From JAWKRB01 sp041389885 (GTDB lineage Bacteria; Myxococcota_A; Polyangia; Polyangiales; Ga0077539), in contig JAWKRB010000006.1 of the NCBI GenBank assembly GCA_041389885.1, positions 62,001 to 126,000 on the forward strand: 64,000 nt of DNA, written 5' to 3'. Below are positions 14,919 to 23,955 of the stretch, one piece after another (position 1 is the first letter of the stretch; each line of letters starts with the position of its first letter). Below the pieces are notes generated by a model that saw nothing but the letters and a program-made list of their open reading frames with translations, searched no databases and was not told where the DNA came from. The position numbers and the translations under genes were made by a program.

Positions 14919-15842
14919 CTACGCCTCGCGCACCTCGAGGGTGAGGTGCGAGATGGGGCCGACGGCCTTGAGGCGCTCGCGGACCTCGCGCTGCGCGACC
15001 GGCCCCGCGCTGTGGAGGGTGGCCGCGCAGTACCACTGGCCCGCGGTGGGCTCCCAGAGGTGCAGATCGAGCACCGTCGCGCCCGAAGACTCGAGCACCG
15101 CGCGCACCTCGCGCACCGCGAGCTCGGAGGGCACGCGATCGAGGAGCGGGCGCGCGGTGTCGCGAATGAGCCCGACGCCCCACTTCGCGATGAGCGCGCT
15201 GCCCACGAGCGCCGAGAGCGGATCGAGAAAGCGCCATCCGAAGCGCATCCCCAGCACCAGCGCCGCGATGGCGAAGACGCTGGTCACCGCGTCGGCGATG
15301 ACGTGGAGGTACGCGCCGCGGAGGTTGGGGTCTCCGTGGTCGTGCCCGTGGTCGTGCCCGTGGTCGTGCCCGCGGTCGTGCCCGTGGTCGTGCCCGGCGG
15401 GCATGAGCAGCCGCGCGCTGACGAGGTTCACGACGAGCCCGACGACGGCGACGGCGAGGGCCTCGCCGTAATGGATCGCGCTGGGGTGCAAGAGCCTGTG
15501 CACCGACTCGACGACCATCTGCGCGGCGACGGCGAGGAGGGCGAGGGCGTTGGTGTACCCCGCGAGGGCGTGGACCTTCGCCGTGCCGAAGGAGTACTCG
15601 CCGCGCCCCGACCGCGTGCGGGCGTACCACCACGCGAGGGCCGAGATGGCCAGGGCGCCCGCGTGAGTCGCCATGTGCCAGCCGTCCGCCGTCAACGCCA
15701 GGGAGTGGGACCAGGTGCCCACGGCGATCTCGGCGACCATCATCGACAGGGTGAGCCCGATGGTCCACCAGGTGCGCCGCTCGCCCGCGCTCGCGCCTTC
15801 GACCGAAAGCGGCTGCATGCAATGGAATTCGACCTGGCTCAT
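14919..15842 (-). CDS. dmeF: CDF-family cation efflux protein, DmeF-like
   Basis: A 307-residue cation diffusion facilitator with six membrane helices. The first metal-site helix reads LTADGWHMATHAGAL, the extra-His form typical of DmeF (Co/Ni exporters), and the second reads HVIADAVTSV. Between helices four and five is a His-rich loop (GHDHGHDRGHDHG and so on, about residues 165-187). The C-terminal cytoplasmic domain shows DLHLWEPTAGQW. It would exchange Co(II), Ni(II) or Zn(II) for protons at the inner membrane. It is divergent from a second CDF gene; the 98-bp gap shows no obvious operator. The DmeF name is a motif-level judgement. Confidence 0.85.
   Translation of the reverse strand: MSQVEFHCMQPLSVEGASAGERRTWWTIGLTLSMMVAEIAVGTWSHSLALTADGWHMATHAGALAISALAWWYARTRSGRGEYSFGTAKVHALAGYTNALALLAVAAQMVVESVHRLLHPSAIHYGEALAVAVVGLVVNLVSARLLMPAGHDHGHDRGHDHGHDHGHDHGDPNLRGAYLHVIADAVTSVFAIAALVLGMRFGWRFLDPLSALVGSALIAKWGVGLIRDTARPLLDRVPSELAVREVRAVLESSGATVLDLHLWEPTAGQWYCAATLHSAGPVAQREVRERLKAVGPISHLTLEVREA
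15335..15394. repeat. Five tandem 12-bp units encoding the His-rich loop
   Basis: Five 12-bp units of CGTGGTCGTGCC (fourth unit CGCGGTCGTGCC) lie inside the DmeF-like gene and encode repeated Gly-His-Asp-His. The in-frame array can expand or contract by slippage without breaking the protein. Confidence 0.9.
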
Positions 15843-15940
15843 CGTCGCGTCGGCCTCAGCCTCGCACGTCGACGGCCCCACCGCACGCATCGCCGAGTCC
15901 CCCTGCTCACTGCGACCGGGCTTCGCTATGGTACCGCCCC

Positions 15941-16846
15941 ATGTCCGAAGGGCACTCCACGAAGGTCGTTCTCACATCACTCGCCGCCAACGCGGCCATC
16001 GCGGTCACCAAGACCGTGGCCGCGGTGTTCACGCACTCGGGCTCGATGCTCGCCGAGGCGATTCACACCGCCGCCGACTGCGTGAACCAGGTGCTGCTCC
16101 TCGTGGGGATTCGCCAGTCGAGCGCGGGGCCCTCGGAGAGATATCCGCTCGGCACGGGGAGGGCGAGCTACTTCTGGTCCTTCGTGGTGGCGCTGATGCT
16201 GTTCACTGGCGGCGGTGCGTTCTCGATCGGCGAGGGCGTCGAGAAGGTGCTCCACCCCGAGGCGCTGCACCACGTGAGCGTCGGGCTCATCGTGCTCGGG
16301 GTGAGCTTCGTGCTCGAGGCCCTGTCGCTGCGACAGTGCGTCTCCGAGGTCAACCGCAAGCGCGGCGAGATGGGCTTCATGGACTACCTCCACGTGACCA
16401 AGGACGCCGAGCTCGTGGTGTGCACCGGGGAGAATTTCGCGGCGGTGGTGGGGCTCGCCATCGCGTTCCTCTCCATGGCGCTGGCGATGTACGTCGACCC
16501 CAGGTTCGACGGCGCGGGCAGCGTGCTGGTCGGGCTGGTGCTGGTGTGGGTCGCGTGGTTCCTCGCCCGCAAGATGCGATCGCTCCTTCTGGGTGAGCGC
16601 GCCGACCCCGAGGTCGACGCCGCCGTCCAGGCCGCCGCCGCGGACGACCCGCGCATCCAGTCGGTGCTGCGCATGATCTCGGTGCAGCAGGGGCCCGGCG
16701 AGGTGATGCTCGCGGTCAAGCTCCGCCTCGACGAGGCGCTCACCTCGAGCGAGGTGATCACCGTGATCAACGAGTTCGAGCGCCGGGTGCGGGGGCGAGT
16801 GCCCGACGTGAAGTGGCAGTTCGTCGAGCCTGACACCGAGGCCTGA
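15941..16846 (+). CDS. CDF-family cation transporter, SLC30A9-like
   Basis: A 301-residue cation diffusion facilitator of a different subgroup from its neighbour. Helix 2 carries EAIHTAADCVNQ, the usual HxxxD site, while helix 5 reads CTGENFAAVVGLAIAF, the ENxAAVVG form of ZnT9-type proteins, where Glu/Asn replace the second His/Asp pair. The C-terminal ferredoxin-like domain follows (VLRMISVQQGPGEVMLAVKLRLD). The substrate is probably Zn(II), but transport by this subgroup is less certain. It is divergent from the DmeF-like gene. Confidence 0.88.
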   Translation: MSEGHSTKVVLTSLAANAAIAVTKTVAAVFTHSGSMLAEAIHTAADCVNQVLLLVGIRQSSAGPSERYPLGTGRASYFWSFVVALMLFTGGGAFSIGEGVEKVLHPEALHHVSVGLIVLGVSFVLEALSLRQCVSEVNRKRGEMGFMDYLHVTKDAELVVCTGENFAAVVGLAIAFLSMALAMYVDPRFDGAGSVLVGLVLVWVAWFLARKMRSLLLGERADPEVDAAVQAAAADDPRIQSVLRMISVQQGPGEVMLAVKLRLDEALTSSEVITVINEFERRVRGRVPDVKWQFVEPDTEA

Positions 16847-16867
16847 TCCGCGGTCCTCGGCGCGGGC

Positions 16868-18034
16868 TCACCCCTCCTGGAGCGGAGGAGGGGCCTCGGA
16901 CGGCGGCGCATGCAGCACCACCACCTGGTTTCGGCCTTCGCATTTGGCGGAGTACAGCGCCCGGTCTGAGAGGGCGATCAGGTCGTTCACCGAGGGAGCG
17001 GGGCCGACTGAGGCCGCCGCGACGCCGATGCTCACGGTGACGCGCTCGTACCCGTCCCCGATCTTGATCTCCTGCGCCTCGACGCGGAGGCGAATCCGCT
17101 CCGCCAGCTCCCGCGCGCCGTCGGCGTCGGTCTCAGGGAGCAGCACGCAGAACTCCTCCCCGCCGTACCGCGCGAGCAGGTCTCCGTGGCGGAGCTGCGC
17201 GCGGATGGTCGCGACGATGCCCAGCAGCACCGCGTCGCCGGCCTGGTGCCCGTGCGCGTCGTTGACCCGCTTGAAGTGATCGAGGTCGAGCATGAGCAGC
17301 GACAGGGGCCTGCGGTGGCGGCTCGCGCGGGCGAGGGCGCGGCTCCCGAGGTCCATCAGCATCCGGCGGTTGAAGATCCCCGTGAGCCCGTCGAGCGCGG
17401 CGAGCCGCTCGGCCTCGCGCCACATCGCCTCGCGGTGCATGAGCACCACCCCGAGGCCGGTGCACACGATGAGGGCGAAGCTGCCCAGCACCCACGCCTC
17501 GTCGAGCGTGCTCTCCGAGGGATGCCGCGCGCCGGCGACGCGGAGCGCGAACAGCGCGACGGCGAGTCCGTAGCCCACGCGTACCAGCCGCACGGGACGC
17601 CCCCCGGCCTCGAGGCTCTGCGGGCGCGACAGCAGCCACACGATCGCCGCGGCCTGCGCGGCGTTGACGGCGCCGCCCACGAGCGCGCCCGGCGTCGAGG
17701 CGCCGAGCAGCCGCGACGCGCCAGCGGCCACGGCCAGCGAGGGCGCGATGAACGCCGCGCGGGGCAGCGGGCGGCTCATCATGCGGCTGAGCGCCGCGAG
17801 CGCGAGGGAGAGCGCGACCGACAGCGCGACGTCGCCGAGCGCCCCCGCCGGCGACCACGGGATCGCCCCGCGCAGCAGGAGCAGCAGGTGCCCGACGCCC
17901 TGCGCCAGCAGCGAGGCGATCCAGAGGCCCTCGCCCTGACGCAGCCGTTTGTGCACCGCGTACAGCAGGCTCAGCGCCATCAGCCCGTCGGTGAGGCACA
18001 GAAAGAGGTAGCCGGTCGTGACATCGAGGCGCAT
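16868..18034 (-). CDS. Membrane-bound diguanylate cyclase (GGDEF)
   Basis: A 388-residue protein. An N-terminal membrane part of about seven helices (roughly residues 5-200) is followed by a GGDEF domain from about residue 215. The substrate loop (LDGLTGIFNRRML) and DLDHFKRVNDAHGHQAGD are intact. The active-site motif is GGEEF, and an RxxD inhibitory site (RHGD) precedes it by five residues, so product inhibition is expected. It makes cyclic-di-GMP in response to an unknown membrane signal. The start at MRLDVT is set by a GGGAG upstream. It converges with the SLC30A9-like gene. Confidence 0.9.
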   Translation of the reverse strand: MRLDVTTGYLFLCLTDGLMALSLLYAVHKRLRQGEGLWIASLLAQGVGHLLLLLRGAIPWSPAGALGDVALSVALSLALAALSRMMSRPLPRAAFIAPSLAVAAGASRLLGASTPGALVGGAVNAAQAAAIVWLLSRPQSLEAGGRPVRLVRVGYGLAVALFALRVAGARHPSESTLDEAWVLGSFALIVCTGLGVVLMHREAMWREAERLAALDGLTGIFNRRMLMDLGSRALARASRHRRPLSLLMLDLDHFKRVNDAHGHQAGDAVLLGIVATIRAQLRHGDLLARYGGEEFCVLLPETDADGARELAERIRLRVEAQEIKIGDGYERVTVSIGVAAASVGPAPSVNDLIALSDRALYSAKCEGRNQVVVLHAPPSEAPPPLQEG

Positions 18035-18491
18035 GGGAGACTCCCGCGTAGAAGGACCCCGCAGCTGCGCGCGCCGTGGCGACGCGAGCGAGGCTGCGAC
18101 CGAGCCCGCACGAGCGCGACGTGATCGATGAAGGAGGACCGGGCAGGCGCCCCTGAGGGCGCTCTTCTTCCTGGTTTCAAGGGCAAGTTGCGAACGGCCC
18201 GCGCACCGCGCAACCCCGCGGCGCTGGGCCCAGAGAGCCCTCGCCGAGACGAGCCGAGGGCGAGGTCGCCGCCGCAAGGCGTGCGCGTCGCGCACGGTCT
18301 TCGCGCGCCACGTGACTTCGGACATGGCCTTCGTCGCGCGCGCGGGTTGAGGAGAGAGAAGTCGCTTGCGTCGCGGGGCGGAGTCGCGTTTCGCTGGTGT
18401 CGCTCGGGGGCGACGCGCCCTCGCTTCACGCCGCGAGCGCGCCCGTGTCGTTCGGGTCGGTACGGCTCCGCGGCGCAAGGATCATGGGAGC
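18035..18491. other. 457-bp divergent intergenic region
   Basis: This gap separates two divergent GGDEF genes. Readings on both strands are Arg/Pro/Ser-rich shadows without convincing starts or domains, so I see no gene. It must hold the two promoters, but I cannot place -10/-35 elements. Confidence 0.6.
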
Positions 18492-19607
18492 ATGGAAGCT
18501 TTTCGCTGGGACGCGTGCTTCGTCACGGGCATCGCGGAGATCGACGCGCAGCACCACACGTTGGTCGACCTGATCAACCGCCTCGGAGACGTCGTCACCG
18601 GCGATCGCGCTTCGTCGCCCGACGACATCGAGCGGGTCTTCGGCGAGCTCGCGCAGTACGCCGCGCAGCACTTCCACGATGAGGAGGGGCTGATGCACGC
18701 GCACGGCCTCGACCCTCGCTTCGTCGACGCGCACCGCCGCGCGCACGCGAGGTTCATCGAAGAGATCACCGCGATGCACGGGTCGCTCGCGAGCGACGGT
18801 CCCCTCGCCGCGGAGGGCCTGCTGCGGTTTCTCTCGCACTGGCTGGCGTGGCACATCCTCGGGCAGGACCAGCGGATCGCGGCGCAGCGCTCGGCCATCG
18901 AGGCCGGGCAGAGCCCCGAGCAGGCCTACCACTCGGTCGAGCGGCCCGGCGACCCCGCGACCGGCGCGCTGCTGCACGCGCTCGACGGTCTCTTCCACCA
19001 GGTCTCAGAGCGCAACCGCGCGCTGTCGCAGCTCAACCGCACCCTGGAGGCGCGCGTCGCTGAGCGGACCCGCGCCATCGCCGAGGCCAACCAGCGCCTC
19101 GAGGACCTCGCGATGACCGACGTGCTCACGGGGCTGCCCAATCGTCGGCACGCCATCTGGCGCCTCGAGCGCGAGTGGCTGGAGGCGGATCGGCGCGCCT
19201 CGCCGCTCTCGTGCCTCATGATCGACGCCGACGGCTTCAAGCGCATCAACGACGCGTACGGGCACGACGCGGGCGACGGGGTGCTCCGCGCGCTCGCGCG
19301 GGCGCTCGTTCACGCCGTGCGCACCGACGACGTGGTGTGCCGCCTCGGCGGAGATGAGTTTCTGGTGCTCTGTCCGCGCACGCCGCTTGAGGGCGCGCTC
19401 CAGGTCGCCGAGTCGCTCCGCGGCGAGGTGGCCGCGCTGCGGGTGCCCGCGGGCGACGGCGCCTGGAGGGGGAGTGTGAGCGTCGGGGTCGCCTCGCGCA
19501 CCGACGAGATGCTCGTCGTCGAGGACCTCATTCGCGCGGCCGACCGCGGCGCGTACCTCGCCAAGCAGGCGGGGCGAGACCGTGTGGCCACCGCCCAGCG
19601 ACGCTGA
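18492..19607 (+). CDS. Hemerythrin-GGDEF diguanylate cyclase
   Basis: A 371-residue soluble fusion. The N-terminal bacteriohemerythrin domain (about 1-130) has the di-iron ligands: His in IDAQHHTLVD, HxxxE in HFHDEEGL, HxxxH in HRRAHARF, and HxxxxD in HILGQDQ. A coiled linker (LNRTLEARVAERTRAIAEANQRLE) leads to the GGDEF domain with GLPNRR, DADGFKRINDAYGHDAGD and the active GGDEF motif. An RxxD inhibitory site (RTDD) is present. It would sense O2 or NO/iron redox state and set c-di-GMP. GGGAG lies 5-9 bases before the ATG. Confidence 0.93.
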   Translation: MEAFRWDACFVTGIAEIDAQHHTLVDLINRLGDVVTGDRASSPDDIERVFGELAQYAAQHFHDEEGLMHAHGLDPRFVDAHRRAHARFIEEITAMHGSLASDGPLAAEGLLRFLSHWLAWHILGQDQRIAAQRSAIEAGQSPEQAYHSVERPGDPATGALLHALDGLFHQVSERNRALSQLNRTLEARVAERTRAIAEANQRLEDLAMTDVLTGLPNRRHAIWRLEREWLEADRRASPLSCLMIDADGFKRINDAYGHDAGDGVLRALARALVHAVRTDDVVCRLGGDEFLVLCPRTPLEGALQVAESLRGEVAALRVPAGDGAWRGSVSVGVASRTDEMLVVEDLIRAADRGAYLAKQAGRDRVATAQRR

Positions 19608-19631
19608 GCGGGGCCTCGCGCGATGAGGGGG

Positions 19632-20825
19632 TCAGTACCTGAACGCGCCGCTCGGGCGCACCGCGCACAGTCCCTCGCTGTTGAGGTGACCCGAAGCCCG
19701 GTGTGAGAAGGCCACGAAGTCTCGCAGGTCGGCGACGCCCGTGTTGCCGCCGAGGTCGAAGCTGAGCGCGTCGGGGTTGCGAGGCGTGTAGCCCGCGGTC
19801 TGCCCGCCGCGATCAGGCACGGTCCGGTTCATGCGGTCGCGGAGGTTGGTGGGCGCGACGCCGACGAGGTCGTCGAGGGTGACCTCCGCCGCGTCGCCCA
19901 TGGCCCTCGCGCGCGAGGCGAACTGGTCGAAGCGCAGGGGAGGGTCCTCGACGCCGAGGGCGCCCCACAAGAAGTGGTCGACGTGGAGGGTGATCTGCGC
20001 GGTGACCGCGCGGCTCGGGTTGGGCGCGACGCCCGGGCTCTCGTCGCCGTTGTCGGGGTTGTTGCAGTTGAGGTAGCGAGCGTCGGCGCCGAAGCCGAAG
20101 CGAAACCGCACCGTCGTGGGGTAGCTCTCGAAGCTCGTGCCCGCGCCCGGCGCCGCGCCGCGGTAGTTCGCCGTGCCCTCGATGAGCCAGGTCCACCCCT
20201 TGCGGAGCATCTCCTCGTAGGCGGTGACATCCGCGGCGTCGAGGTTGACGTTCGTCGCCGCGGGCGAGGCCGGCGCGGTGTCGAACGAGAACGCGTAGCG
20301 CACCATCGGGTCGAGGCTCCCCCCGCCGGCGGGCGCGGAGATCACGGTGAGCGGGATCGCCGTGTCACCGCCGACGACCAGCGGTCCCGCCTTGGCGACG
20401 TTGACCGCGAAGATCGCGGGGCTGGTGAACACGTCGGCGCCCACCGCCGCGGGGTCGGTGGGGGTGGTGCTCGGGCGGTTGAGCCGAACGCGGGCGATGG
20501 TGGTGATCACGCGGCTGAAGCGCAGCTGCCACCCGTCGACCACGACCCGCTCGCCGTCTCCCGGGTTGGCGTTGTAGTCAAAGCCGTTGACCGCGTCGGC
20601 CTCGCCCGAGATCGACACCTGAATCGTGCGAGGGTCGCTCGTGGTCGACGTGAACGCGGGCGCGACCGGGGTGCGAAACGACTCGGGCAGGCTCGCGTCG
20701 GCGGAGATCACCGGCGCGTCTGAGGCCGCGTCGGCCCCGACCCCGGCGTCGCCGGCGGGCGTCGAGCCGCAGCCCGCGAGGAGGAGAGATGCAGTGCAAG
20801 CTGCTGAAATAAAACGTGTATTCAT
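19632..20825 (-). CDS. Lipoprotein of the TonB receptor operon (397 aa)
   Basis: A 397-residue lipoprotein with lipobox LLLAGC at residues 14-19 and an Asp/Ala-rich linker. The mature part is beta-rich and not a family I can name. It includes VDGWQLRFSRVITTIARVRL, which matches in pattern a segment of the lipoprotein gene just upstream, and a metal-friendly HVDHFLWGALG near residue 288. It is the last of three genes behind the TonB receptor (67-bp gap), so it probably works with metal or metallophore capture at the outer membrane. The assignment to metal uptake is inferred from context. Confidence 0.8.
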   Translation of the reverse strand: MNTRFISAACTASLLLAGCGSTPAGDAGVGADAASDAPVISADASLPESFRTPVAPAFTSTTSDPRTIQVSISGEADAVNGFDYNANPGDGERVVVDGWQLRFSRVITTIARVRLNRPSTTPTDPAAVGADVFTSPAIFAVNVAKAGPLVVGGDTAIPLTVISAPAGGGSLDPMVRYAFSFDTAPASPAATNVNLDAADVTAYEEMLRKGWTWLIEGTANYRGAAPGAGTSFESYPTTVRFRFGFGADARYLNCNNPDNGDESPGVAPNPSRAVTAQITLHVDHFLWGALGVEDPPLRFDQFASRARAMGDAAEVTLDDLVGVAPTNLRDRMNRTVPDRGGQTAGYTPRNPDALSFDLGGNTGVADLRDFVAFSHRASGHLNSEGLCAVRPSGAFRY

Positions 20826-20892
20826 GTCTTCTCGCGTCGTTGGGCGCAGGGCGGACGTCTCCCGTCACCTGCGGCTCGTCGGTTCGAACGGA

Positions 20893-21708
20893 TCAGCGCG
20901 GCGAGGACGGCGCGGCGCTGAAGCTCGGTAGAAAGACCCCCTGCACGCCCCGCGCGTTCTCGATGAACGCGCGGCCTACGTTGTCGCTCGGGTCGAAGGT
21001 GCGAACGCCCTCGGGGGACGCGGGCTTCGCGAGGAGCTCGGAGAAATCTGCGCCGCGGAACCACCCGCGCGGGTCGACGCGCACCGTGAGCGAGCCGCCG
21101 TCGGTGAGCTCGAACGCGCCCGGCACCCCGCGCACGCGGCGCGCGACCTCGAGGGGGCGCTGAGGCGTCGCCAGCGACTCGTTGACCTCGAGCGCGCCGT
21201 CGAAGGTCACGCGCTGCTCGCCCCGCTCGGCCACGCCCGCGACGCGCACGGCGGCGCCCTGCATCGCGGGGTCGTTGAAGTACCAGAACTCCAGGGTGTT
21301 CACGCGCTCGAGCACGCCGTCGCCGCCGCCGGGGACGGTCTGCAGCGCGGGGTCGAGGAGGTCGACGACGACCTGGGTGGTGACCTGTCCCACGATGCGC
21401 CCCGCGCCGAGGTGGAGCGCGCCGTCGGCCCAGGCCGAGCGCACGAAGAGGTCGCTCACGCGGTCGCCGAGGGTGCGGCGCGCGACCACCGGGGTGAGGG
21501 TGTTGAGGTAGATCGGGCCGACGGCCATGCGCGCGTCGGTGAGGGTCACGCGCCAGCCCTGGTCGTTGTCGAAGGTCAGGGGCGCGCGCGCGTCGCGCTC
21601 GACGCCGCCGACGCGCACCTCGAAGGAGGCGCGGCCCCCGGAGGTGGCGTCGCCGCAGCCGACGAGGGCGAGGAGGCTCATCGCGAGGAGGGACGATCGG
21701 CGTGTCAT
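20893..21708 (-). CDS. Lipoprotein of the TonB receptor operon (271 aa)
   Basis: A 271-residue lipoprotein with lipobox LALVGC near residue 18. The mature domain begins ASFEVRVGG and contains DQGWRVTLTDARMAVGPIYL, a pattern (GW.V.....a....i.l) shared with the following lipoprotein, so the two are probably distant paralogues. The start codon overlaps the TonB receptor stop (ATGA), which couples their translation. I infer an outer-membrane surface or periplasmic partner for the receptor. No known family is recognised. Confidence 0.8.
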   Translation of the reverse strand: MTRRSSLLAMSLLALVGCGDATSGGRASFEVRVGGVERDARAPLTFDNDQGWRVTLTDARMAVGPIYLNTLTPVVARRTLGDRVSDLFVRSAWADGALHLGAGRIVGQVTTQVVVDLLDPALQTVPGGGDGVLERVNTLEFWYFNDPAMQGAAVRVAGVAERGEQRVTFDGALEVNESLATPQRPLEVARRVRGVPGAFELTDGGSLTVRVDPRGWFRGADFSELLAKPASPEGVRTFDPSDNVGRAFIENARGVQGVFLPSFSAAPSSPR

Positions 21709-23936
21709 GAGGACCTCGTGGGCGCACCGTGCCGCGCGGCGGCGGATCCGAGGTGCACCGTGAAGACGACGAAGAGCGAGCGCGGCGGGCCGGCCGCGAA
21801 GTGCTGCGCCGCCACCAGCGTGGGGAAGGGGCGCGAGCGAAAGTCTGAGACGAAGTTGTACTGACCCCAGCGGTACTGGGCGTCGAGGAGGTTCTGCGCG
21901 ATGAAGCCCAGCTCGACGTGCGACCACCTCGCCGCGAGCTGGGCGTCGACGGTGAACACCGCGTCGCCCGTCTCGGCGAGGGGCAGCGGGCGCGGGGCCA
22001 CGTAGGTCACCCCGAGTCCACCCGTGAGAACCACCCGGCGCCCCCGGAGGTTCCACGGGAGCGGCGCGTTGGCGCTCGCGTCGAGGCGCGCCACCACCTG
22101 CGGCACGTAGGGGACGAGGAACCCGTCGTCGAAGGTCGCGCGCGCCCAGGTGACGTGCGCGGAGACATCGAAGCGGGGATGCGTCGCCCGCACCGCGCCC
22201 AGCGCCCCCATGCGCGTGGTGCCCCCCGCGAGGCTGTTGCGCCCCTGGGTCTCGTCGAAGATCAGGTCCTGCCCGACGTGCGTGTAGAAATACAGCGCGC
22301 GGGCCGAGAGGCGCACCCTTCCCAGGTGTCGGTCGTAGACGACCCCGCCCTCGAGGGCGAGGGCCGGCGAGTAGGGCAGCGTCTGGTCGTTGCCCAGGTA
22401 CACCGGGTCGGCCGAGCGCGCGCCGAGGCCCGCGGCGAGGGCCACGGTCACCCCCTTGAAGGGGCCCAGAAACACGCTCCCGCGGGGCTGGAGCGCGAAG
22501 CCCCCGCTGCTGCGCCGGGTGGTCGGGTCGCGGGGGCCCACGCGGTCGGCGGAGTAGCAGGCCACGTCGAGGTCCGCGCCGCGGAGCGAGACGTCGTGCA
22601 CCGCGCAGCGGTCGAGGGCGTTGTACTGAAACAGGTCGGCGCGGAGCCCCCCGCGGAGCACCAGCCAGCGCGTGAGCCGCAGCTCGCTGTCGACGTAGAG
22701 CGCGACGTTGCCCACCTCGTTGTCGAGGTCGAAATCGCTGCGGTACGCGATGTCGGTGCCCGAGCGGAGCCGCCGCTGGGTGCTGTCGACGCGCACGAAC
22801 CGCCCGTACAGCCCGACCTCCAGCGACTGCCGGTAGCCGCCGAGGGTGGTGCTGAAGCGCCCCGACGCGCGCGCCCCCGCCTCGACGCTCTGACCGTTCT
22901 GGTCGATGAGGTCGCCGCGCTGGGGGTGCGGGCTCTGCCAGGGCTGCTGCACGTCGAGCAGAAAGCCCGTGAAGTTCTCGCGCAGGCGAAAGCTGCGCAC
23001 CGAGCCCCAGGCTTGCGCCTTGAGCGTCGAGCTTGGACGGGTTGACTCGACCTCGACGCTGAGCAGGTGCCGCGAGACCTCGCCCCCCTGCGTCGCGTCG
23101 TAGGTGTCGTAGAAGCCCACGCGCCCCGCCGCCACGTCGTCGTCGCGGAGCACGCCCGCGCTGCGGTAGCGCGTGAGGTAGCTCGCGCCGAAGAGGCGCC
23201 AGGTGATCGGGCCGCTGCGGTGCTCGTACTGGCCGTTGGCCGTCGCGCGGTCGTACCCGCGGTTCTGCCCGTAGCCCGCGGAGGTGCCGACCTCGGCGCC
23301 GCCGAAGGTGCCCGGCGACTCGCCCTCGGGGGCCCAGATCGCCAGCGCGCGGTGCGTGTCGAAGCTCCCGTAGCGGTACTGCAACACCGCGCCGCGGGTG
23401 GGCACCCGGAGCGTGAACTGCGCGCTGCCCGCCACGGCGAAGTCGCCCTGGTGAGGGTCGAAGGGACCCTCGAGCACGCGCACCGAGTCGATGAGCTCGG
23501 GGATGATGAAGTGCGTGTCGGCGTGGCCCTGCCCGTGAGGGTGCGCGGGCTCGTTGATCGGGACGCCGTTGACGGTGAACTCGAGGTCCTGCCCCAGGCG
23601 GGCGTCGAAGCCGCGGAGAAAGACCTGCTCGGCGTGGCCCTCGCCCAGGCCGTTGGAGAGAAAGATCCCCGGCGCGAGGCGGAGCACGTCTGAGGCGTTG
23701 CCCCGGGGCACGTTCGCCAGCGCACCCACCGTGACGTCGACCTCGCCCGCGGCGCGAGAGGGCGGGCGTCGGGCGCTCACCACCCCCTCGCCGATCACCT
23801 GCTCGGGGGCTGCCGCGGGCTCAACCGCTTGCGCCGCAGGGGGATCGGACCGCTCCGGGGCGCGCTCCTGCGCCCACGCGGCGCGAGGCCCTGCCATCGC
23901 GAGCGAGAGACCCAGCAGCGACCACGTCGACTTCAC
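21705..23936 (-). CDS. TonB-dependent outer-membrane receptor
   Basis: A 743-residue receptor with a signal peptide (SLAMAGPRAAWAQ), a plug domain (ASDVLRLAPGIFLSNG, FLRGFDARLGQDLEFTVNGVPINEP, DSVRVLEGPFDPHQGDFAVAGSAQF) and a long beta-barrel. The plug has a His-rich patch, HPHGQGHADTHF. The last barrel strands end in the usual aromatic-rich segments (RSLFVVFTVHLG) about 13 residues before the stop. It imports a metal, metallophore or small ligand using TonB energy. A Zur-like box lies 20 bp before the start codon, and two lipoprotein genes follow in the same operon. A zinc-type substrate is inferred, not shown. Confidence 0.92.
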   Translation of the reverse strand: MKSTWSLLGLSLAMAGPRAAWAQERAPERSDPPAAQAVEPAAAPEQVIGEGVVSARRPPSRAAGEVDVTVGALANVPRGNASDVLRLAPGIFLSNGLGEGHAEQVFLRGFDARLGQDLEFTVNGVPINEPAHPHGQGHADTHFIIPELIDSVRVLEGPFDPHQGDFAVAGSAQFTLRVPTRGAVLQYRYGSFDTHRALAIWAPEGESPGTFGGAEVGTSAGYGQNRGYDRATANGQYEHRSGPITWRLFGASYLTRYRSAGVLRDDDVAAGRVGFYDTYDATQGGEVSRHLLSVEVESTRPSSTLKAQAWGSVRSFRLRENFTGFLLDVQQPWQSPHPQRGDLIDQNGQSVEAGARASGRFSTTLGGYRQSLEVGLYGRFVRVDSTQRRLRSGTDIAYRSDFDLDNEVGNVALYVDSELRLTRWLVLRGGLRADLFQYNALDRCAVHDVSLRGADLDVACYSADRVGPRDPTTRRSSGGFALQPRGSVFLGPFKGVTVALAAGLGARSADPVYLGNDQTLPYSPALALEGGVVYDRHLGRVRLSARALYFYTHVGQDLIFDETQGRNSLAGGTTRMGALGAVRATHPRFDVSAHVTWARATFDDGFLVPYVPQVVARLDASANAPLPWNLRGRRVVLTGGLGVTYVAPRPLPLAETGDAVFTVDAQLAARWSHVELGFIAQNLLDAQYRWGQYNFVSDFRSRPFPTLVAAQHFAAGPPRSLFVVFTVHLGSAAARHGAPTRSS

Positions 23937-23955
23937 AGGCCACCCTCTAGTCTTT

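Noticed and set aside
15335..15394. Tandem repeats considered as a CRISPR array
   Set aside because: Units are only 12 bp, directly adjacent without spacers, in frame, and encode the His-rich loop of a CDF transporter.
17980..18429. Minus-strand frame covering much of the 457-bp gap between the GGDEF genes
   Set aside because: Arg/Pro/Ser-rich, no recognisable domain, and it overlaps the start region of the GGDEF gene in another frame.
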